Source of the DNA: Ligilactobacillus ubinensis
Lineage (GTDB): Bacteria; Bacillota; Bacilli; Lactobacillales; Lactobacillaceae
Assembly (NCBI RefSeq): GCF_024160875.1
Contig: NZ_JAIULA010000002.1
Coordinates: 103,199-167,198, forward strand
Direction: 5' to 3'
DNA length: 64,000 nt
Shown here: positions 44,670-59,453 of the stretch, one piece after another
How the letters are laid out: each line of letters begins with the position of its first letter
Position numbering within the stretch: position 1 is the stretch's first letter
Program-made: the position numbers and the translations under genes
Notes under the pieces: generated by a model
Databases searched by the model: none
What the model was told of the DNA's origin: nothing
What the model saw: only the letters and a program-made list of their open reading frames with translations

Positions 44670-46103
44670 CTATCTTTCTTTCAAACTAGCCATTAATAAC
44701 TTGTTAACAACCTTAGGATTAGCCTTACCACGTGTTTTTTGCATAATCTGTCCGACTAAGAAACCAACAGCACGATCTTTACCGTTTTTAAAGTCTTCAA
44801 TAGATTGTTCATTATTATCTAGAACTTCATCAATAATCGGTTGTAGTTTAGCAGGATCTGATAATTGCACCATTCCTTTAGATTCAACCCATGCCTTTGG
44901 ATCTGTATCATTAGCAATAATTTCTTTGAAAACTTTTTTAGCAATCTTAGATGAAATTGTTTCGTCTTGAATTAACTTAATCATCCCAGCTAAGTGTTCT
45001 GGTGTTAACGCTGTATCTTCAAGTTCTTGCCTATTAGCGTTCAAATAAGCGTTAACTTCAACCATTAACCAGTTTGCTGCTAATTTAGGATCGGCACCAT
45101 TAGCTACTGTTGCATTATAGAAATCTGACATTTCAAGTGTTTGGGTTAACACGCCCGCATCATAATCTGACAAGCCCCATTCATTGACATAACGTGCCCG
45201 GCGCTTATCTGGCATTTCAGGAATAGAAGCTTTAACATCTTTTATCCAATCATCTGTTATATGAATTGGTGGCAAATCAGGTTCTGGGAAGTAACGATAA
45301 TCACTTGCCCCTTCTTTAACACGCATTAAAATCGTTTCGCCTGTGTTTTCATCAAAACGTCTCGTTTCTTGTTGCACAGCTCCACCTGACATAACTACAC
45401 GACGTTGCCTTTTAGCTTCATATTCTAGACCTTTTTTGACATGCTCAAATGAATTTAAATTCTTCATTTCGGTCTTTGTCCCAAATTTATCAGAGCCAAT
45501 TGGTTTAATTGAAATATTGACATCCGCACGCATGGAACCTTCTTCCATTTTTACATCAGAAACACCAGTAAATTGGATAATTTGACGTAACCGGGTTAAG
45601 TAAGCATATGCTTCATCTGGTGAAGCAATATCTGGTTTTGAAACAATTTCAATTAAAGGTGTTCCTTGACGGTTCAAGTCAACATAAGAATATCCATCTG
45701 GACTATGTGTATTTTTACCAGCATCTTCTTCCACGTGCATCTCTTCGATACCAATCTTCTTTTTAGAACCATCTTCTAATTGAATTTCAAGCCAACCATT
45801 ACGCCCAATTGGTGTTTGGGCTTGTGTAATCTGATATGCTTTAGGATTATCTGGATAAAAATAGTTTTTACGATCAAAGTGAATATCTTTAGTTATTTCA
45901 CAATTCAAAGCTAAAGCAGCACGCATCCCATATTCCAACGCACCTTTATTAACTTCAGGTAGAACACCAGGATAACCCCAATCAATAACATTTGTATTTG
46001 TATTTTGTTCCGAGCCATATTGGACTGGTGAAGGTGAAAACGCCTTAGAGTTTGTTTTCATTTCAACGTGGACTTCTAGTCCGATTGTTGTTTCAAAGTT
46101 CAT
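44670..46103 (-). CDS. gatB: Asp/Glu-tRNA amidotransferase subunit B
   Basis: A 477-residue kinase/tRNA-binding subunit of GatCAB, which makes Gln-tRNA(Gln) and Asn-tRNA(Asn) from misacylated precursors. Signatures are [54 protein letters not shown] and ADVNISIKP. The C-terminal YqeY-like tail ends with [19 protein letters not shown]. It overlaps gatA by one base (stop and start share 46103). Confidence 0.97.
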   Translation of the reverse strand: MNFETTIGLEVHVEMKTNSKAFSPSPVQYGSEQNTNTNVIDWGYPGVLPEVNKGALEYGMRAALALNCEITKDIHFDRKNYFYPDNPKAYQITQAQTPIGRNGWLEIQLEDGSKKKIGIEEMHVEEDAGKNTHSPDGYSYVDLNRQGTPLIEIVSKPDIASPDEAYAYLTRLRQIIQFTGVSDVKMEEGSMRADVNISIKPIGSDKFGTKTEMKNLNSFEHVKKGLEYEAKRQRRVVMSGGAVQQETRRFDENTGETILMRVKEGASDYRYFPEPDLPPIHITDDWIKDVKASIPEMPDKRRARYVNEWGLSDYDAGVLTQTLEMSDFYNATVANGADPKLAANWLMVEVNAYLNANRQELEDTALTPEHLAGMIKLIQDETISSKIAKKVFKEIIANDTDPKAWVESKGMVQLSDPAKLQPIIDEVLDNNEQSIEDFKNGKDRAVGFLVGQIMQKTRGKANPKVVNKLLMASLKER

Positions 46104-47569
46104 TAATCTTTGCCTCCAATCGTAGGAACTGCTTTATGAAAGTCAGTAGCTTGTTCAAAAGCATATCCTGCTTTATATAATGTACTTTCAGCAAATTGTG
46201 GTGCAATTAATTGTAAACCAATTGGTAAACCATTTGAAAAACCTGCAGGTAATGACATTCCTGGTAAGCCAGCTAAGTTAACTGGAATTGTTAAAATATC
46301 ATTCATATACATTGTCACAGGATCATCAATATCTTCACCAATTCCAAAAGCTGTTGTTGGTGCTGTTGGCCCTATGATTAAGTCATAATCTGCAAATACA
46401 TTGGCAAAGTCTTGACAAATCAATGTTCGCACTTGAGCAGCCTTTTTAAAGAATGCATCATACGTACCAGCAGAAAGTGAGAATGTTCCTAACATAATCC
46501 GTCGCTTAACTTCATCACCAAATCCTTCTGAACGTGAACGTACATAGACATCTTCAAGATTCTTGACATCTTGTGCACGATAACCATACCGAATGCCATC
46601 AAAGCGTTGCAAGTTAGATGAAGCTTCTGATGAAGCAATAATATAATAAACTGGCACACCATATTTACTATGTGGCAATGAAACTTCTTCTACCGTAGCA
46701 CCTAAAGACTCAAAAGTTGTAACAGCTTTTTTAATCGCTGCTTTAACATCCTCTGATACCCCTTCACCAAAGTATTCTTTTGGTAAGGCAATCTTCATTC
46801 CCTTGACGTTTCCATCTAAACCTTGGGTAAAATCAGGAACCTGTTGCCTTGAACTGGTGAAATCATGCTTATCATAGCCTGAAATAGCATTTAAAACTAA
46901 TGCGTTATCCTTAACTGTTCTTGTTAAAGGTCCAATCTGATCCAAACTAGAAGCAAATGCAATTAACCCATAGCGTGAAACCCGACCATAAGTTGGCTTA
47001 ACACCTACAATACCGTTATAAGCTGCTGGTTGTCTAATTGAACCACCTGTATCTGAGCCTAATGCAGCAATAATCTGACCAGATGCTACTGCTGCTGCAG
47101 AACCACCTGAAGAGCCACCAGGTACTTTTGTTTGGTTCCAAGCATTTTTTGTAATTTTAAAAGCTGAAGTTTCGGTTGAACCACCCATAGCAAATTCATC
47201 CATGTTCATCTTACCAACTGTTATCATGTCAGCTTGATTAAGTTTATCCATCACAGTTGCATTATAGATTGGTGAAAAATTACCCAAAATTTTACTTGCA
47301 GCAGTTGTCCGTAAATCTTTTGTGACAATGTTATCTTTAATTCCAATTGGAATTCCTGCTAATAGACTGTCTGTCGGAATACCCTTTTGATCTAGTTCCT
47401 GTGCTTTAGCAATAGCCTTTTTTTCATCTAAAGCCAAGAAAGCTTCAATTTTTGAATCTTTTTTTTCTATATTAGTAAATGTTTCTTTTACTAATTCTTC
47501 TGCACTAAAATCTTTATTATTCAAACCTGCATGCAAGCTTGTTAAATCATGTTCGAAGTAATCTACCAT
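46103..47569 (-). CDS. gatA: Asp/Glu-tRNA amidotransferase subunit A
   Basis: A 488-residue amidase-signature enzyme that releases ammonia from glutamine. The Ser-cisSer-Lys triad lies in [15 protein letters not shown] (Lys) and [18 protein letters not shown] plus [17 protein letters not shown] (the two Ser). The length is normal. It follows gatC by 2 bases. Confidence 0.97.
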   Translation of the reverse strand: MVDYFEHDLTSLHAGLNNKDFSAEELVKETFTNIEKKDSKIEAFLALDEKKAIAKAQELDQKGIPTDSLLAGIPIGIKDNIVTKDLRTTAASKILGNFSPIYNATVMDKLNQADMITVGKMNMDEFAMGGSTETSAFKITKNAWNQTKVPGGSSGGSAAAVASGQIIAALGSDTGGSIRQPAAYNGIVGVKPTYGRVSRYGLIAFASSLDQIGPLTRTVKDNALVLNAISGYDKHDFTSSRQQVPDFTQGLDGNVKGMKIALPKEYFGEGVSEDVKAAIKKAVTTFESLGATVEEVSLPHSKYGVPVYYIIASSEASSNLQRFDGIRYGYRAQDVKNLEDVYVRSRSEGFGDEVKRRIMLGTFSLSAGTYDAFFKKAAQVRTLICQDFANVFADYDLIIGPTAPTTAFGIGEDIDDPVTMYMNDILTIPVNLAGLPGMSLPAGFSNGLPIGLQLIAPQFAESTLYKAGYAFEQATDFHKAVPTIGGKD

Positions 47570-47571
47570 GC

Positions 47572-47874
47572 TTAACCTTCCTCGCTTTCGTCGATGATTG
47601 CTGGAACTTTAATATAGCCATCTTGACTTTCAGGAACATTCTTCATCAAAAGATCTCTATCCATTCCCTTAGCTGCTACATCTTCACGCATAACATTAAC
47701 TGCATCTGTAACATGTGTTGTAACAGGTACTCCAGTTGTATCAACTTCACTTAATTGCTGTACCATTTTAATGATTTCATCCATTTGACCTGTAAACATG
47801 TCAAGTTGCTTATCAGTAAACTCAAGTTTGGCTAATCCTGCAACGTGCTTAACTTCTTGTGCGTTAATTGCCAT
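47572..47874 (-). CDS. gatC: Asp/Glu-tRNA amidotransferase subunit C
   Basis: A 100-residue small subunit that stabilises the GatCAB complex: [37 protein letters not shown] and the conserved [20 protein letters not shown]. It heads gatC-gatA-gatB. AAGAGGGATG lies before the ATG, and an AT-rich stretch in the 56-base gap to camS could carry a promoter. Confidence 0.95.
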   Translation of the reverse strand: MAINAQEVKHVAGLAKLEFTDKQLDMFTGQMDEIIKMVQQLSEVDTTGVPVTTHVTDAVNVMREDVAAKGMDRDLLMKNVPESQDGYIKVPAIIDESEEG

Positions 47875-47930
47875 CGTTCATCCCTCTTTCTTCTACCTAA
47901 CAATTATTTTAACATAAATTTATCTTTTTT

Positions 47931-49088
47931 TTAATAACTGCTAAAAACGTGTGTATAATATGAACTTCCCTTGGCTGTTCTAGCTAAGAAGCTTTGAACA
48001 GTGCCATCAGAGCCCTTTATTTCAATATCTATTGGGATTCCAGAAGGAAGATATGTCTTGGCTGCCTTAGCCACATATTGTGTGAAACTTGTAATTTCAG
48101 TTTCACTATAGAATTGCGTCGTAATATTAACATGCATTCCTTGCAGTGTACTATCTTTATATTGTACTTGTGCTGTTACACCAGCTAAGTTAGGGAAGAA
48201 GTTCTTAATCTTGTTTTCAAATGTTTCAAATGCTGATTCATCATTGTCATTTGGAACAGAATTTGTTGAGGTTGATGGAAAGACATAACTAGCTAAATTC
48301 GTATCCGTCCATGACGAAATTGTACTGCCACTTTTAACTTCTGTATAAGCATAGAAAGATCCACCAACTAGACTATCTGCTTCTGCTTGTTGGAACATAC
48401 AAACAACAATCGGAATATTATTCCCTACTTTTTTGCGTAATCTTGCAACTACTTTAGCCGCAGCAATTTTCCCTTGCTGAATCATTTCTTCTTTGGAAAT
48501 TGAAGTTGAGTAAGTAGCCCCATACTCTTCTTTTTCATAGTAATCTTTCCTGTTCATACCAATACCTATGGTAATTCCAGACAATTTTAACTTACCACTC
48601 GAAGTTTCTTTCATATAGTCTTGTTCTTCAATTTGTTGAACATACATTGGATTACGCGTTGTTTCACCCGTTTTTCCATTGTCTACTGGATTTAGTCCTG
48701 ATGAATTTGTACTTGATTTTCTTGCTAACCAATTAGTTAATGTCGATTTACTTAAGATTTGGCCTTCTCTAAAAATATAATCATCCGTTGAAAAGAAAGC
48801 TTTTGAAATTTTTGTCATACCTGTTTCAAAACTCTTTAAATTTAATAAATTATCTGAGTTTTGTGTCACGCCTAAACCGCGCGACTTGCTTGTTTTATAC
48901 TTTCCATTAATTATGACACCTGTATAGTCATTGTCATTTGTTTGACCAGTCGTCTGATAACCGCTAGATGAACTGTCAGATGTACTAGTAGTTGTCGATG
49001 TTGAACTACTAGAGCCTAAATTACCACAAGCTGCTAATAAGATTGCACTTAATCCTATACTAAGCAGGATACTTATTTTTTTCTTCAA
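47931..49088 (-). CDS. camS: CamS family sex-pheromone lipoprotein
   Basis: A surface lipoprotein of the CamS family, whose cleaved signal peptide can act as an enterococcal-type sex pheromone; the domain's own role is unclear. The lipobox LLAACGNLG follows a short hydrophobic signal, then a Ser/Thr-rich linker and the conserved body (GLGVTQNSDNLLNLKSFETG, GITIGIGMNRKDYY). A TTG at 49088, one base after the ligA stop, gives a normal 385-residue lipoprotein. A longer frame from 49133 would overlap ligA and add an atypical charged leader. GGAGG lies 12 bases upstream. Confidence 0.88.
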   Translation of the reverse strand: MKKKISILLSIGLSAILLAACGNLGSSSSTSTTTSTSDSSSSGYQTTGQTNDNDYTGVIINGKYKTSKSRGLGVTQNSDNLLNLKSFETGMTKISKAFFSTDDYIFREGQILSKSTLTNWLARKSSTNSSGLNPVDNGKTGETTRNPMYVQQIEEQDYMKETSSGKLKLSGITIGIGMNRKDYYEKEEYGATYSTSISKEEMIQQGKIAAAKVVARLRKKVGNNIPIVVCMFQQAEADSLVGGSFYAYTEVKSGSTISSWTDTNLASYVFPSTSTNSVPNDNDESAFETFENKIKNFFPNLAGVTAQVQYKDSTLQGMHVNITTQFYSETEITSFTQYVAKAAKTYLPSGIPIDIEIKGSDGTVQSFLARTAKGSSYYTHVFSSY

Positions 49089-49089
49089 T

Positions 49090-53401
<4,312 letters not shown>

Positions 53402-53551
53402 CTTTATTAATCCTCTCTCAAAAAAATCATCAATGTCTATTATAACAAAAATTATGGCTTGCTTCCGTAAAAATGTTCTGTCTTTTAACTAATTAAATAT
53501 ATTGCCCTTTTATCTTTTTTAAAACTGTCAAAAATCACATTTATTATCCAA

Positions 53552-53646
53552 AATAAAAATGGTCCAAGAGTTCATTTCTATCCATAACATAAGATTAAGA
53601 AAAATTCATTCTTACTATGCTTAGAAAGCTTTTAAACTCTTGTCCC
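53552..53646 (-). terminator. Long-loop terminator after the PurK-like gene
   Basis: On the minus strand GGGACAAGAGTT (53646-53635) pairs with AACTCTTGGACC (53572-53561) with one or two mismatches, followed by ATTTTTATTTT. An inner AAGAAT/ATTCTT-type pairing shortens the loop. It lies between the PurK-like stop and pcrA. Confidence 0.6.
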
Positions 53647-53662
53647 ACTTCTAAATAGACAT

Positions 53663-54838
53663 TTAAAATTGATTATCTGCTAAATCATCAGCCAAACCTT
53701 GTTCCTTAACAGTGTCATCCCAAATACCTGTCGCCTCTATTTGTTCTTTAGCAGCAACTGCTGTTTGTGCCAAAACTAGAATATGCCCCTCAGGTAATCC
53801 TGTCTTCATTGATGCTGGATATCTATAAAAATAATAATGCCAATTATCCTTTAACAACCATTGTGCCCTTAATTCATCTACATCTTGTTTTTTTACAACT
53901 ACCATCACAGTTGGTTGAATTAATTCAGGTTGCGCTAAGGGCATATGGGCCAAAGCACGCAAATGTTGCTCAAACATCGAAACATTCGTAGCTGTGTTGA
54001 ATACATAACCCACACTATCTACCGTTGGATTAATTTTTTTAACGTACAGAGCACCTGTTTCTGTTAAGAAAAATGCGATTTGTAAAACTCCAGTATACTT
54101 AATGTTAGTTACGATTATCTCAGCTAATCGTTTCACTTCATTAGCTATTTCTGAATCAACAGTAGCTGGAACAATCGTTTCATGTAACTGTCCTTTACGA
54201 TAAACATTTTCGACTAGTGGAAAATAAGTTGCCTCTCCTTGTGCATCACGAGTTACAACTACAGAAAGTTCCTTTTCATACGGAATCATCGATTCTAAAA
54301 TATAAGTACCCATATCAATAATACTCTCACATTTAGCAATATCTGTTTGCTTACGAATAACTTGTTCTCGTTTAAAACCCTTTTGAATAGACTTCAAAAT
54401 ACATGGGTATCCTATTGAAGTCACAGCCTGATAAACGTCATCTAAGTTAACAATCGTTGCATATGGTGCGATGTTTATATTATTTTGCTCTAAAAAAGTT
54501 CTCTCTAGTAACCTGTCTTGTGCAATTTCCAAAGTATCGTTTCCTTGTGGAATTTTTGTGAATTTTTTTAAAAAGCTAATAATATTTGCATCCACTTGCT
54601 CTGACTCATACGTAACAATATCGCAACGTTCGGCAAAGCTTTGTAATTTATCTTTATCACTCATTTTCCCAACAATTTTTACATCAGCCGCAGCCAAAGT
54701 CGGACTTTCTTCATTAACGCCATATGCAATTACTTTAAAGCCTAGATTATGTGCGGCATGACTCAACATATAACCATTAGGACTCTCACCAATTATTCCA
54801 ATTGTACTACCTGGAAATAACACATCATTATCCATCAT
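53663..54838 (-). CDS. PurK-like ATP-grasp protein lacking the catalytic loop
   Basis: The 391 residues follow the whole layout of N5-CAIR synthetase: a Rossmann N-terminus, CDIVTYESEQVDANIISFLK, DRLLERTFLEQNNINIAPYA, CILKSIQKGFKREQ, ESMIPYEKELSVVVTRDAQG and MFEQHLRALAHMPL. The N-terminal Gly loop is altered (GIIGESPNGYML for GGGQLGRM). The metal/substrate loop usually reading NEIAPRPHNSGH is KKINPTVDSVGY, so the catalytic Glu, Arg, His and Asn are gone. It is not near any pur gene. It is probably a non-catalytic or repurposed paralogue. Confidence 0.78.
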   Translation of the reverse strand: MMDNDVLFPGSTIGIIGESPNGYMLSHAAHNLGFKVIAYGVNEESPTLAAADVKIVGKMSDKDKLQSFAERCDIVTYESEQVDANIISFLKKFTKIPQGNDTLEIAQDRLLERTFLEQNNINIAPYATIVNLDDVYQAVTSIGYPCILKSIQKGFKREQVIRKQTDIAKCESIIDMGTYILESMIPYEKELSVVVTRDAQGEATYFPLVENVYRKGQLHETIVPATVDSEIANEVKRLAEIIVTNIKYTGVLQIAFFLTETGALYVKKINPTVDSVGYVFNTATNVSMFEQHLRALAHMPLAQPELIQPTVMVVVKKQDVDELRAQWLLKDNWHYYFYRYPASMKTGLPEGHILVLAQTAVAAKEQIEATGIWDDTVKEQGLADDLADNQF

Positions 54839-55042
54839 CTAAAACTCACTTTCATTTTTTAGAATTTAAATTTGATAAAGTTTTTAGTTAAACGTTTTTC
54901 TCATCTAACTTCAACAATTAATAATTACTCAACCTCTAGATAATTTTCACTGACTATAATAACACATTCGTAGAATGAAAATCGTAGTAGTCTCAATAAA
55001 TGCTATATTTCTTAACATAAAATTCAAAAACCTAAACAAATA

Positions 55043-55669
55043 TTAGTTATCATACCGGTTCAAATCATATTCATCAATAAGCTCAATTAACTTCTGTGCA
55101 TAATTTGGATCTGTTGCATATCCTTTTTTTTGCAAAGAAAGTGCCGCCTGCTTATAGTTTGTAGCATTAATAACATCCTGATAATGATTGGCATCCCATT
55201 TTGTTCCATTTACAAATAAAAGTGTATGTGCTTGAATCGATTCTTGCCAATTAGAATAAATTGCAAAATATGCCTTTACAACAATCCATTGACCATTACT
55301 ATACTCTTTAGTTGTCATTAAAGTGCCTGTCGTTGCATCAGCTTTAACACCAAATAGATTATTATATTTAGTTGCCAAATCACTAGTTCCCCAATTCGAT
55401 TCAAGCGCGGCTTGTGCAATTGTAATACTTGCAAAAACATGATATTGCTTTTGTTCAGTTTGCGCTATTGGGGCTACTTTTTTTATAAAGGCTTCTTTTT
55501 GAGTTACAATTGCTGAATTACTTTGCGCTTGAGTATTCCATTTTAAAACCTGACAAAATACCAACCCCACCATAACTAAAACTAATAGCACATTGACCCA
55601 CTGAATTTTTCCGCGTTTCACAAAAAAGCCTCGTGTTCTACTTGAACTCCTCCGCCTTTTTCTTGCCAT
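55043..55669 (-). CDS. Membrane-anchored glucosaminidase (GH73)
   Basis: A 208-residue cell-wall hydrolase. After an Arg-rich N-terminus a transmembrane helix (WVNVLLVLVMVGLVFCQVLK) anchors it. The GH73 domain follows (about 75-205): ASITIAQAALESNWGTSDLA (catalytic Glu in ALESNWG), NNLFGVKAD, YFAIYSNWQESIQAHTLLF and YATDPNYAQKLIELIDEYDL. It cleaves beta-N-acetylglucosaminyl bonds in peptidoglycan. The ATG at 55669 with AGGGG upstream is preferred over one three codons earlier. It lies 21 bases after the ECF S component gene on the same strand. Confidence 0.88.
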   Translation of the reverse strand: MARKRRRSSSRTRGFFVKRGKIQWVNVLLVLVMVGLVFCQVLKWNTQAQSNSAIVTQKEAFIKKVAPIAQTEQKQYHVFASITIAQAALESNWGTSDLATKYNNLFGVKADATTGTLMTTKEYSNGQWIVVKAYFAIYSNWQESIQAHTLLFVNGTKWDANHYQDVINATNYKQAALSLQKKGYATDPNYAQKLIELIDEYDLNRYDN

Positions 55670-55690
55670 CAGTTTCATCCCCTATACAAA

Positions 55691-56281
55691 TTACTTCTTC
55701 ATCTTCTTCAATAATGGTATCGCTATAACTGGAGCCATTATTCCCGCCAAAATTGCCTCAGGAATTCCATTTGTGCCAATTACTCCCAATAAATATGGCA
55801 GTAAATCATGTACATTAAGTGAATACATTTTTTCTGATTGATTTCGATAAAATAAATAAATCTGTCCCAAAACAAGCAACGTATTAGTTAATGAACCTAA
55901 AACTGCAGCTATACTCATTGACACAAACTGACTTTTTAATTTTGAACGTAAAAAATAATACGTATATCCAGCAATCACGCCAATTAAAATACGCGGTAAA
56001 ATAGCAATTAATGGATTGACAAATACAATTGTTGCTAGTGGGCTTGTCGGCCAAATAAAGGCCCTAATAAAAGTTACTAACCCCCAAAAACCACCAACAA
56101 TTGCGCCATACCAAGGCCCCAAAATCAATGCAACAATAACCACTGTTATATGAATGATCGTTAAATCTAAAGGTCCAATTGGAATATAACCTAAAAATGG
56201 GATAATATTTTGAACTAAAATAATTGCACAAAATATAGCAACAAGTACCTGTTTAAAAAGTTTTTGACGATTGTGCATCAA
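55691..56281 (-). CDS. ECF transporter S component (pantothenate-type)
   Basis: A 196-residue protein with about six transmembrane segments. LGYIPIGPLDLTIIHITVVI and GPWYGAIVGGFWGLVTFIRA with WPTSPLATIVFVNPLIAI are typical of the pantothenate-type (PanT-like) S components of energy-coupling-factor transporters, which use a shared EcfAAT module encoded elsewhere. Substrate specificity is inferred by resemblance only. It is divergent from the LysR gene, which may control it. Confidence 0.83.
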   Translation of the reverse strand: MMHNRQKLFKQVLVAIFCAIILVQNIIPFLGYIPIGPLDLTIIHITVVIVALILGPWYGAIVGGFWGLVTFIRAFIWPTSPLATIVFVNPLIAILPRILIGVIAGYTYYFLRSKLKSQFVSMSIAAVLGSLTNTLLVLGQIYLFYRNQSEKMYSLNVHDLLPYLLGVIGTNGIPEAILAGIMAPVIAIPLLKKMKK

Positions 56282-56480
56282 AATAATTCCTCCTAATATA
56301 ACTGCATAAATATAAATTAAATAAAAGAATTTCTTTAATTGCTAAGCTTTATCTAGCAATTATGTCGTTAATTAGCTAATTATAGCACATTCATACAAAA
56401 ACCTTCTTATGATTTTTTATATTAAAACAAGAAATTAAGTGTTATAATAGCCTCACTAATTATATATAAAGGAATAATAA

Positions 56481-57371
56481 TTGTCCATGAATATTAAAAG
56501 TTTGGAATACTACCATAAACTAATTGAAGAGAAGAACTTTTCAAAAGTAGCAACATATTTTGGCGTCAGTCAGCCAACAATCACATTAGCGATAAAACGT
56601 TTAGAAGATGAATACCATACTACCTTTTTTATTCGTGATCGCTCACATAAAGAACTATTAATAACCGCTATGGGTTATCAGTTTGATAAACATATTGTCC
56701 AAATTTTAGATGAATTAGCTATCATTAAAGAAGAAATCAAACATAGTAGCGATGACAAAATTCTTTTTGGTCTTCCTCCTATTATCGGTGCTTACTATTT
56801 TCCCCGTTACACACCCGCACTATTGAAAAACAATCTCATTGAACAATTAGAAACCATTGAAGTTGGCTCTAAAGATATGCTTTCACTATTGTTGCGAGGC
56901 AACATAGATCTTTCTTTACTTGGTTCCACTGCACCTATAAATCATCCTAAACTAAATATCGTTAAACTAGCACAAGATCCCTTTAACATAATTGTCAGTA
57001 AAGAGCATCCTTTGGCACAACGAAAAAAAGTTGCTTTTACTGAACTTAAAGAAGAACGCTTCATTGCATGTACGCAGGGCTTTATTCATACTGCCGCTTT
57101 CTCTCAATTATCTCGCCAGGCACATTTACGTCCTAAAATAATTTATCAAACAAACGATATCCATATCATCAAAGCAATGGTTGCTCAAAATGCTGGCATT
57201 GGTTTTTTAACTAGCCTTGCACTATCCCCTTCAGATAATATCGTTGCTCTAGATATCGATGCTCCTGATCAACCAATGTTTATCACTTCACTTGCTTATC
57301 GTTCAACACACCTATTAACCCCAAAGCAACAGCAAGTATACGACTTACTTAATAATCCATTTAAAGAGTAA
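56481..57371 (+). CDS. LysR family transcriptional regulator
   Basis: A 296-residue LTTR with the N-terminal winged HTH (SLEYYHKLIEEKNFSKVATY, FGVSQPTITLAIKRLEDEYH) and a periplasmic-binding-protein-like effector domain (about 90-290). Starting at TTG 56481 or ATG 56487; AAAGGA fits both. The intergenic region to the ECF gene holds a TAATTAGCTAATTA palindrome (about 56373-56386) that could be its operator. The effector is unknown. Confidence 0.86.
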   Translation: MSMNIKSLEYYHKLIEEKNFSKVATYFGVSQPTITLAIKRLEDEYHTTFFIRDRSHKELLITAMGYQFDKHIVQILDELAIIKEEIKHSSDDKILFGLPPIIGAYYFPRYTPALLKNNLIEQLETIEVGSKDMLSLLLRGNIDLSLLGSTAPINHPKLNIVKLAQDPFNIIVSKEHPLAQRKKVAFTELKEERFIACTQGFIHTAAFSQLSRQAHLRPKIIYQTNDIHIIKAMVAQNAGIGFLTSLALSPSDNIVALDIDAPDQPMFITSLAYRSTHLLTPKQQQVYDLLNNPFKE

Positions 57372-58024
57372 ATTTTAAGGCTTTTGACTAGCAAAATCTA
57401 AAAAAATTATTTTAATTAAGATGTCACTTTATAGCTTTCTAAGACCATTTCCTAATTCTTAGTGCTATATTTGATATCTTTTTTATTTTCTCGCTTTTTC
57501 ATACATCTAATTTCTGTTATTTAACATAGTTATTTTCAGAATAGAAACTAACCCTCATAGTTACTCGCATATCTTTTGATAAATAAAGCATCCAACATTA
57601 TCTAACGAGCATTAATGTTGCAAACTGAATAATTATTGGTTTAGATTATCTAATTTTACAAAACTAGACATAACTAGCTACTCTTTAGTGCATATTTTTG
57701 TACCAAATATTTGAAGAAAAAGTTTATATCTTTTATCTCAGACTCTGCAATGCTCAGATATCAGTTTCTATATTTTATGTATTTTAACGTATTATGTATA
57801 AGTTTATTCAACTATATTATTGCGTATTAGTGCTTAAAAAAGTTAACAGCAAACGTATATGTATAAGCATAAGCAACTTGCTTCATTAGTTATTAAAAGC
57901 AAAACAAACTATATTATTTATGAATATTTTCAAAATATTCATATAAAATTTTATAATTACAATTAATTAAAAAAATCGTAAGTTACTTCTCCTCTTAAGT
58001 AACTCACGATTAAATATGCTTTTG
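57372..58024. other. 650-base AT-rich gap without genes
   Basis: No frame of either strand is open for a convincing length, no tRNA or repeat family is visible, and the sequence is very AT-rich. The only structure is the terminator at its right end (57974-58011). Either a decayed gene or an unannotated small RNA could lie here; nothing can be supported. Confidence 0.4.
57974..58011 (-). terminator. Strong intrinsic terminator of the MarR-type gene
   Basis: AATCGTAAGTTACTT (57974-57988) and AAGTAACTCACGATT (57997-58011) pair with one mismatch. On the minus strand the stem is followed by TTTTTTAATTAATT, 14 bases after the regulator's stop. Confidence 0.88.
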
Positions 58025-58474
58025 TTAATCAGAAATTGTATCTTCTCGACTTTCTTCACTAATTATTTCAATAGTTTGACGTAAGACACGTTGAAAAATA
58101 GCTAAATCTGTCGCCGCAATTTCGCTTTCCAAACGTTCTTGTGTCCGTGTCCAAAAGTCTTCATCAGAATTGATTAATTCCGAATATCTGCTTGTAACCG
58201 TTAGATGCGTTACTCGACGATCTACATCGTCAATTCTCTTTTCGATCAATTTTAAATTGACCAACTTTTTAATGTGATAATTAGTATTCGGAGTTGATTG
58301 ACCCAACAATTTTGAAATAGTTCCAATTGTTGGTTCTTTCAGCTGATATATAGCCTCCAAATAATACACATCAATAGCACCAAGCTTTTCAAGTTCCTTA
58401 AAACTTTTTTGGTGTTCTCGTAAACGCAACACTTGCGTTAAATTAATCATTGATTTTTGTAATGAACTCACCAT
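58025..58474 (-). CDS. MarR-like winged-helix regulator
   Basis: A 149-residue regulator with wHTH TIGTISKLLGQSTPNTNYHI, KKLVNLKLIEKRIDDVDRRV and THLTVTSR wing, ending in a dimerisation helix. The ATG at 58474 is preceded by AGGAGG (a GTG one codon later has better spacing). An in-frame ATG at 58558 has no ribosome-binding site. Target genes are not evident; it stands alone between two gene-poor spacers. Confidence 0.8.
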   Translation of the reverse strand: MVSSLQKSMINLTQVLRLREHQKSFKELEKLGAIDVYYLEAIYQLKEPTIGTISKLLGQSTPNTNYHIKKLVNLKLIEKRIDDVDRRVTHLTVTSRYSELINSDEDFWTRTQERLESEIAATDLAIFQRVLRQTIEIISEESREDTISD

Positions 58475-58689
58475 TACGCCTCCTAAAAAATTATTACACC
58501 AATAAATTAGAAACGACATCCTTGTATAAAAGCTGCAGCTAGCACCCAAATACAACAAACCCTCTTTTCCATCAGTAACAACATTTTACAATAATTTTAT
58601 TTATAACATAAAATGATATGCACTTTTTAGGTTAAGATTTAGTAAAACTTAATATTTTTAAGAATATTAGTTTATTAAAAGAAAATATT

Positions 58690-59217
58690 TTATTCACCTA
58701 AATTAGCTAAAAAATTACTTAATTCTTCGGGTTTCATTTGATAGTTACTACTGATCCACTTAAATAATAAGGTTAAAAATGCACCCGCCATCATTTCTGC
58801 TACTAATGGTGGGTATTGTGAATTTTTCAATTCACGTGCAAGCCAAGGGGTACTTTCCAATTTACCATTTTTTGCACCTGTCAAAAGATGTTTGCTCAAG
58901 ATATCAATCATTTGATAGAATAAAAAATTGCTATCGTTATTAATAGAAACGTTTCTAAATAATTGCTTTTCTCTATTAATCATTGCTATCGTTGAACCGA
59001 TGATATCTTCTTCATCGACATGCGCAACTAGGAAAATATCAAATGCATAACGCAACAAGTCGTACTTATCTTGGAAATAGCGATAAAAGGTACTACGATG
59101 TACACCAGCTTGCTGGCATATCTGTTCTACAGTTATTTTTTCTAAAGGTTCATGTCGTAATAGCTCTTGAAAACTATTAGCTAAAGAATTTTTTCGCTTT
59201 TCTTGCTGTTGACTCAC
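58690..59217 (-). CDS. TetR/AcrR family transcriptional regulator
   Basis: A 175-residue protein with TetR HTH (KNSLANSFQELLRHEPLEKI, TVEQICQQAGVHRSTFYRYF, QDKYDLLRYAF) and a C-terminal domain like DhaS/YbiH-type regulators (MAGAFLTLLFKWISSNYQMK). GAAGGAG precedes the ATG. Its target is not adjacent on the same strand. The spacer upstream (59218-59453) has AACCGAT/ATCGGTT arms about 100 bases apart. Confidence 0.85.
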   Translation of the reverse strand: MSQQQEKRKNSLANSFQELLRHEPLEKITVEQICQQAGVHRSTFYRYFQDKYDLLRYAFDIFLVAHVDEEDIIGSTIAMINREKQLFRNVSINNDSNFLFYQMIDILSKHLLTGAKNGKLESTPWLARELKNSQYPPLVAEMMAGAFLTLLFKWISSNYQMKPEELSNFLANLGE

Positions 59218-59453
59218 TGTGTAGCACTCCTTCTCCTCTTTATACTTACCCTTAAGATTTTATCATAAAATAAGCGCATAATACCATAAAAAAACCGATA
59301 AAATCAAACATTATAACGATTTCACAGCATTTTAGCACCATTTTTCTAATAATTCCTCTATACATTTTGCTATTTTTCCTATATTACATAAAATCGGTTA
59401 AAAAAGTTTAAGTTTTATAACTGATGCTTTTTAATATATTCATTTTGGCTTTT

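Noticed and set aside
53663..54838. Annotation as functional purK
   Set aside because: The conserved metal- and substrate-binding loop is replaced and there is no purine operon around it.
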